Part shown: piece by piece, positions 7,516 to 11,277 of the stretch
Layout of the letters: each line of letters begins with the position of its first letter
Position numbering within the stretch: the first letter of the stretch is position 1
DNA from: Flavobacteriales bacterium
Lineage (GTDB): Bacteria > Bacteroidota > Bacteroidia > Flavobacteriales > Parvicellaceae
NCBI GenBank assembly: GCA_014239715.1
Contig: JAAZYJ010000403.1
Location: forward strand, 1 to 11,277
Length of the DNA: 11,277 nucleotides
Direction of reading: 5' to 3'
The notes under the pieces: generated by a model
What the model was told of the DNA's origin: nothing
The model's input: only the letters and a program-made list of their open reading frames with translations
Database searches by the model: none
Position numbers and translations under genes: made by a program

Positions 7516-8238
7516 ATGGGAAGGGCATTTGAGTTCAGAAAAGAAAGGAAAATGAAACGCTGGTCAAAAATGGCCAAGCAATTCACCCGAATCGGAAAAG
7601 ATATCGTTATCGCCGTCAAAGATGGCGGGCCGGATCCTGAAACCAACTCAAGGCTACGAGCCATAATCCAGAACGCCAAGGCGGTCAACATGCCCAAGGA
7701 GACTATTGAAAGGGCCATTAAAAAAGCAACAGATAAAGACACAGCAGACTACAAGGAGGTCAACTTTGAAGGATATGCGCCACATGGCATTGCCGTGTTT
7801 GTGGAATGTGCCAGCGACAACAACAACAGAACAGTTGCAAATGTACGTGCAGTCTTTAACAAATGTAATGGTGCGTTCGGCACTTCGGGTTCGGTTGAAT
7901 TTATGTTTGAACGAAAATGTCACTTCAAGGTCCTTGACCAGGAATTTGACCTCGAAGAGCTGGAGTTTGAGCTGATAGACTTTGGTGCCGAAGAGGTTTT
8001 TATCGAAGAGACTGAGGGTGGTGAAAAGTACATCATGATCTATGGAGACTTCCCCAATTTTGGCGCTATTCAGAAAGAGCTTGAAATAAGAGAGATCGAA
8101 ATAGTAGAATCAGGGTTTGAACGAATTCCTACCAATACCAAAAAGCTAAGTGAAGCTCAGGTAGAAGAGGTGGAAAAGCTGCTTGAAAAAATGGAAGAGG
8201 AAGATGACGTTATGAACGTGTATCACAACATGGTTTAG
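7516..8238 (+). CDS. yebC: YebC/PmpR (TACO1) family protein
   Basis: 240 residues, the usual length. The N-terminus MGRAFEFRKERKMKRWSKM is the Bacteroidota variant and fixes the start at 7516. The core motifs follow: FTRIGKDI, KDGGPDPETNSRLR (about 36-49), NMPKETIERAI (about 58-68), FEGYAPHG (about 84-91) and NRTVANVRAVFNKCNG (about 103-118), with a C-terminal acidic helix. These cytoplasmic proteins have been described as DNA-binding regulators and, more recently, as ribosome-associated factors that help translation past proline-rich stretches; mitochondrial TACO1 is the eukaryotic relative. The sequence alone does not decide between these roles. In many other bacteria yebC sits next to ruvC, but here it stands beside usp and converges with the SpoIIE-phosphatase reading frame with only 9 bases between stop codons. 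No clear Shine-Dalgarno precedes it. Confidence 0.95.
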   Translation: MGRAFEFRKERKMKRWSKMAKQFTRIGKDIVIAVKDGGPDPETNSRLRAIIQNAKAVNMPKETIERAIKKATDKDTADYKEVNFEGYAPHGIAVFVECASDNNNRTVANVRAVFNKCNGAFGTSGSVEFMFERKCHFKVLDQEFDLEELEFELIDFGAEEVFIEETEGGEKYIMIYGDFPNFGAIQKELEIREIEIVESGFERIPTNTKKLSEAQVEEVEKLLEKMEEEDDVMNVYHNMV

Positions 8239-8247
8239 TGACTTCAT

Positions 8248-9150
8248 TCAAAAGCGAATACCCATCACACAGATATCATCAACCTGACTGTAATTTCCTT
8301 TCCAGGCATCCAGCTCTTTTCGAAGTAATTGTTGTTGATCCGAAATTGCCCCAAGAGAATTATTGAGTATCAGTTTCCGAAAAGCAGCGTGCGTATATTT
8401 TTTGTGATTTTCACCTCCAAATTGATGTGAGAACCCATCGGTATACAAATAGATCGAATCTCCTCTATTTAGCTTAATTGATTGATCAACAAATGGCTCA
8501 GGGGAGGCATGATACCCAACAGGTTGTCTTTGGGATAGTAGCTCTGTTAACAAAACCGTTGCATCATCCTTTGCTTCAACCCGACACAGCTTCTCTTCAA
8601 TTTCCAATGTATAATCTCTCTCCGAAACCAGAAAAAGTCCATTGTTTGCCCCACAAAAATCCAAAGTCATAGTCGATGGCTGATATCGGACCAATGACAT
8701 GTCCATTCCATCCTTAGGAGAGGTCTTGTCTGGTTTTTGCGACAATGCCTTGATAAATTTTTCACTGAGCAAATTCATTAGCTCGCTTGGCTTTGGGGCA
8801 AAGTCCAGGGTAAATATCTCCTGCAAAAAAGACATACCAAGCATGCTCATAAAGGCGCCGGGTACGCCATGACCGGTACAATCAGCAACACAAAAATACT
8901 GATACCCACTACTTTCGTGGGTCCAATAGAAATCTCCGGAAACAATGTCCTTCGGTTGAAACAAGATAAAATGGTCAGGCATAGTTGCCGCTATCCGATC
9001 GTCAGTCTTTAAAAGTGCCGTTTGGATCCAATTGGCATAATTGATACTGTCCGTTACCTCACTGTGTGATTCATTCAGCTCCTGATGTTGCTCTTCAATG
9101 ATTGTTTTTTGTTTTCTGATCTTAAACAAACGCTCAATTATAATGGCCAT
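8248..9150 (-). CDS. SpoIIE-family PP2C-type phosphatase, probably the C-terminal half of a gene split by an in-frame stop
   Basis: 300 residues from the first ATG (9150), but homology starts earlier: the frame is open back to the stop at 9214-9216 and the 21 codons upstream encode the start of a membrane helix (LFVILGIATVA, then MAIII). The ATG falls inside that helix. Next come a short coiled coil (about 12-30), TDSINYA (33-39) and the SpoIIE/RsbU phosphatase domain (about 55-300). Metal-site residues are intact: D73 in GDFYW, D90 in VADCTGHG, D238 in YTDG and D291/D292 in QVDDIC. The family removes phosphate from Ser or Thr, classically on anti-sigma-factor antagonists; the target here is unknown. 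It is in the same frame as the TPR gene upstream, with only TAA between. Compared with the paralogue at 10353-11277 it has about 20 extra residues near 183-207. GAGGAG (9204-9199) resembles a Shine-Dalgarno but has no ATG, GTG or TTG at a suitable distance. Whether this half is translated alone is doubtful. Confidence 0.85.
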   Translation of the reverse strand: MAIIIERLFKIRKQKTIIEEQHQELNESHSEVTDSINYANWIQTALLKTDDRIAATMPDHFILFQPKDIVSGDFYWTHESSGYQYFCVADCTGHGVPGAFMSMLGMSFLQEIFTLDFAPKPSELMNLLSEKFIKALSQKPDKTSPKDGMDMSLVRYQPSTMTLDFCGANNGLFLVSERDYTLEIEEKLCRVEAKDDATVLLTELLSQRQPVGYHASPEPFVDQSIKLNRGDSIYLYTDGFSHQFGGENHKKYTHAAFRKLILNNSLGAISDQQQLLRKELDAWKGNYSQVDDICVMGIRF

Positions 9151-9213
9151 TGCTACTGTCGCGATTCCCAGAATTACAAACAGAGAGATCTTATAATGCT
9201 CCTCTTTTTGTAA

Positions 9214-9216
9214 TTA
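9214..9216 (-). other. In-frame TAA splitting the TPR/SpoIIE gene
   Basis: On the minus strand the frame reads GAA GAT TAA TTA CAA AAA GAG GAG CAT. Both flanking open frames are in the same phase: 10320 minus 9150 is 1170, a multiple of three. Removing this one stop gives a protein of about 676 positions from the ATG at 10278, with signal peptide, TPRs, coiled coil, membrane helix and phosphatase domain. A single base change would restore it, so it may be a nonsense mutation, a base-calling error or a recently split gene. Confidence 0.8.
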
Positions 9217-10278
9217 ATCTTCTTTCGTTTTAAGCTCAATTTCATGTTCGAACTCGTCATGCTGTTTCTTTAGCTTATACTCTTCCTGAAGCTTCATTCG
9301 TTGCAGATTCTGATCTGCATTCAGCTGATCCAGACTATCTTTGAATAGGATGTATTTTTCATAATTATCTAAGGATTCGCTGGTCTTGCCAGTCGCCCGA
9401 TAACTATCATATAAGATCTTGTGAACCACTACTTTGAGATTCAGTGCTTTCGTTTGATTGGCCAGCTCCAGGCCTTTTTTTGCCTCAGTTACAGCCTCTG
9501 CATGCTTCCCTTGTTTAAGTAGAGCTGAAGAAATGTTTATATGCGCCTGACATACCCCGTATTTATTGTTGATTTCCTGATTCAATAGTAGACCTTTGTG
9601 GTAATACGCTTCAGCTTGTATAAAATCTCCGAGACCCCAATGTGTATTTCCAATATTCGCAAAAGTGGTGGCAATGCCTCTCTTATTCCCAAGCTCTTTT
9701 TTCAGCTTCAAACTTTTAAGGTAATAGTCCAGTGCATCCAGATAATTGCCGGTTTCTCTGGTCACATTTCCAATATTGTTGTACACGTTTGACTTGCCGA
9801 CCAAATCATTTGTAGCCCTATAAATCTCGAGACTTTTTAGGTAATACGCTCTGGCTTGTCCGCGTTGCTTTTGAGACAAACAGATGTTACCGATCAAATT
9901 GTATGTATTGGCCAAACCTGACTCAAAATCAGCTTCTTCGTACAGCGCAAGGGCTTCCTCAGCTTTTTCGACTCCTTGAAGGTTTTTTCCCATATGGTAA
10001 GCAGCATTAGCCATGATGTATAATGCCGTGGCCATTTCTTTCTTGTCGTGCAAACCGGCTGCAAAATCAAAGTGATGACCTGCAAAATAGTATGCGCTAT
10101 CCGGGTAATTGGATAAATATCCTTCCCATGTGATTGATTTTATTGCTGATAATCGGTCTTCACTTTTTTGACCCTCATCATTCCAAACTGTCCACAAAGA
10201 ATCAATATTGATCTGATTTATTCCCAGACATGGAAACAAAAAAGCGCAAAGGAGAAGGCAGATTTTAGGCAAATGCAT
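9214..10278 (-). CDS. Secreted or membrane-anchored TPR protein, N-terminal half of a split TPR/SpoIIE gene
   Basis: 354 residues from the ATG at 10278. A longer frame starts at 10320, but the 10278 start puts a signal peptide first (MHLPKICLLLCAFLFPCLG). Six consecutive TPRs occupy about 82-115, 123-156, 163-196, 203-236, 243-276 and 283-316, recognisable from repeats such as NIGNVTRETGNYLDALDYYLKS. A charged coiled coil follows (318-352) and the protein then stops at TAA. In family members of this architecture the coiled coil runs directly into a membrane helix and a cytoplasmic SpoIIE phosphatase; here that helix and phosphatase lie straight after the stop in the same frame. The TPRs would face the periplasm and act as a sensor or docking region. 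As it stands the product would lack its anchor and output domain. It follows the paralogous phosphatase gene by 74 bases, on the same strand, and could share its transcript. Confidence 0.88.
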   Translation of the reverse strand: MHLPKICLLLCAFLFPCLGINQINIDSLWTVWNDEGQKSEDRLSAIKSITWEGYLSNYPDSAYYFAGHHFDFAAGLHDKKEMATALYIMANAAYHMGKNLQGVEKAEEALALYEEADFESGLANTYNLIGNICLSQKQRGQARAYYLKSLEIYRATNDLVGKSNVYNNIGNVTRETGNYLDALDYYLKSLKLKKELGNKRGIATTFANIGNTHWGLGDFIQAEAYYHKGLLLNQEINNKYGVCQAHINISSALLKQGKHAEAVTEAKKGLELANQTKALNLKVVVHKILYDSYRATGKTSESLDNYEKYILFKDSLDQLNADQNLQRMKLQEEYKLKKQHDEFEHEIELKTKED

Positions 10279-10352
10279 ACAGGTGTCGGAAAGATAGAGA
10301 AAAACAGGGATGTCACCCAATTCAATCTAACTGGTTCTCTATAACGATTACT

Positions 10353-11277
10353 CTATAATTTGATTCCCATTATACAGATATCGTCGATCTGTTCAAGATC
10401 ACCTCGCCAATTTTCGATTGTAGTTCTGAGCAGATCCCTTTGAGCATCCATCTCTAAATCAGTGTTCTCAATCAGGAGCTTTCTAAAATTTGAGTATTTG
10501 AACTTCTTTCCTCTTTCACCACCAAATTGATCCGCATAGCCGTCAGAAAACAAATAAATCTTATCACCTGACAGATAAGTGATTTTTTGAGTCTCAAATT
10601 CTGATTTATACCTGAATGCGCCAATAGGCCTGCTCGACGACTTGTATGTGGACAGCTCACCTTCCGACACCAAATATAGATTATTGTTGGCTCCTGAATA
10701 AAACAGCTCCTTAGTGGCCTGGTTGAGGCAGCACAAAGCAATGTCCATGCCGTCCTTGACTTCATCATCACTACTCTGGAAAGTGTTTTCCACCAGCTCT
10801 GATGTCTTTTCCAGTATCAAATGTGGCTCCCGGATCTTGAATTCTTTAACCGCCCTGTTCAGTGCATTAGAACATACTACACTGACCAAAGCTCCGGGGA
10901 CACCATGTCCGGTACAATCTGCAACAGCAAAAAATGAATATTCGTCTACATTCTGGGTCCAGTAAAAATCACCTGCCACAATATCTTTCGGCATGTACAA
11001 CAAAAACCCATTTTCAAACAGCCCCCGGAATTCATCCAGATCAGGAAGCATTGCGGTTTGCAGACGTTTTGCATAAGTGATCGAATCGGTGATCTCCGTG
11101 TTCTTCTCATGCAGGATGTCCTTCTGCAGTTCAACCTGAATCTTTTGCTCCTCAACCAAGCTTTTCTGTGCAGAAATGATGGCATTGTCCTTCTTTTTTT
11201 GAATTAACTTCCAAACTATAAACATGGCAAATACCACCAACAATAGTAAAGTGCCCATTAAGCCATACCGGACCAGC
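10353..11277 (-). CDS. SpoIIE-family PP2C-type phosphatase with N-terminal membrane helix, N-terminus cut by the window edge
   Basis: The frame is open through the right edge; the first in-window ATG (11258) is unlikely to be the real start, because in-frame codons before it (LVRYGL) join a membrane helix (about residues 1-18, counting from that Met). A coiled coil follows (about 18-55), then TDSITYA (57-63) and the phosphatase domain (about 78-301). Metal-site residues are D97 in GDFYW, D114 in VADCTGHG, D239 in FSDG and D292/D293 in QIDDIC, so it should be catalytically competent. By analogy with its neighbour the missing part probably carries a signal peptide and TPRs. It is a tandem paralogue of the locus at 8248-10278, matching it at nearly every core motif (DIV[SA]GDFYW, VADCTGHGVPGA, KDGMD, DQFGGE or HQFGGE, VDDIC or IDDIC). 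The stop is TAG, and the next gene starts 74 bases downstream on the same strand. Confidence 0.92.
   Translation of the reverse strand, partial: LVRYGLMGTLLLLVVFAMFIVWKLIQKKKDNAIISAQKSLVEEQKIQVELQKDILHEKNTEITDSITYAKRLQTAMLPDLDEFRGLFENGFLLYMPKDIVAGDFYWTQNVDEYSFFAVADCTGHGVPGALVSVVCSNALNRAVKEFKIREPHLILEKTSELVENTFQSSDDEVKDGMDIALCCLNQATKELFYSGANNNLYLVSEGELSTYKSSSRPIGAFRYKSEFETQKITYLSGDKIYLFSDGYADQFGGERGKKFKYSNFRKLLIENTDLEMDAQRDLLRTTIENWRGDLEQIDDICIMGIKL

Noticed and set aside
9199..9204. GAGGAG as a Shine-Dalgarno for reinitiating the phosphatase half
   Set aside because: The in-frame codons at a workable distance are AAG, ATC, TCT and CTG; no ATG, GTG or TTG follows until 9150, and GAG GAG is simply two Glu codons of the original frame.
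9208..9216. Programmed readthrough of the TAA
   Set aside because: The context TAA TTA CAA does not match the known leaky motif (stop followed by CAR YYA), so there is no positive evidence for readthrough.
1..11277. A new defence, mobile or biosynthetic system
   Set aside because: Every gene except one matches an ordinary housekeeping, envelope, stress or signalling family. No repeats, transposase, integrase, nuclease or toxin-like genes were seen.

Overview
The window looks like chromosomal DNA from a free-living member of the Bacteroidota (Flavobacteriia/Cytophagia-like; order not resolvable from this piece). Four things point that way: a YebC protein with the MGRAFEFRK-type N-terminus, large TPR / membrane helix / SpoIIE-phosphatase proteins of a kind typical of this phylum, two sites matching the Bacteroidota -7 promoter consensus TAnnTTTG, and start codons mostly without a clear Shine-Dalgarno sequence. 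TAA, TGA and TAG all terminate genes here, so the standard code applies. No tRNA, rRNA, CRISPR array, insertion sequence, phage gene or toxin-antitoxin pair was seen. The longest gene-free stretch is about 220 bases.

Layout: (1) 1-2985, minus: pyruvate carboxylase, cut by the left edge just before its biotinyl domain. (2) 2986-3206: divergent promoter region with a 14-bp palindrome. (3) 3207-5440, plus: a secreted M23 (LytM-type) peptidase with a LysM domain, then a secreted 402-residue protein of unknown function, probably one transcription unit. (4) 5499-6335, minus: a voltage-gated-type potassium channel subunit ending in a zinc ribbon. (5) 6336-6545: a divergent intergenic region with two abutting palindromes. 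(6) 6546-7358, plus: a tandem universal stress protein. (7) 7516-8238, plus: yebC. (8) 8248-11277, minus: two tandem TPR / membrane-helix / SpoIIE-phosphatase loci. The upstream copy runs off the right edge. The downstream copy is split by a single in-frame TAA into a TPR half and a phosphatase half.

The genes cover housekeeping and stress functions: anaplerosis (pyc), cell-wall hydrolysis (M23), ion homeostasis (channel), stress response (Usp), translation or regulation (YebC) and phosphatase signalling (SpoIIE pair). They do not form one obvious pathway. I see no convincing new multi-gene system. The points most worth a second look are the split TPR/SpoIIE gene, the channel-Usp palindromes, the zinc-ribbon tail on the channel, the palindrome upstream of pyc, and the apparently leaderless M23 gene.
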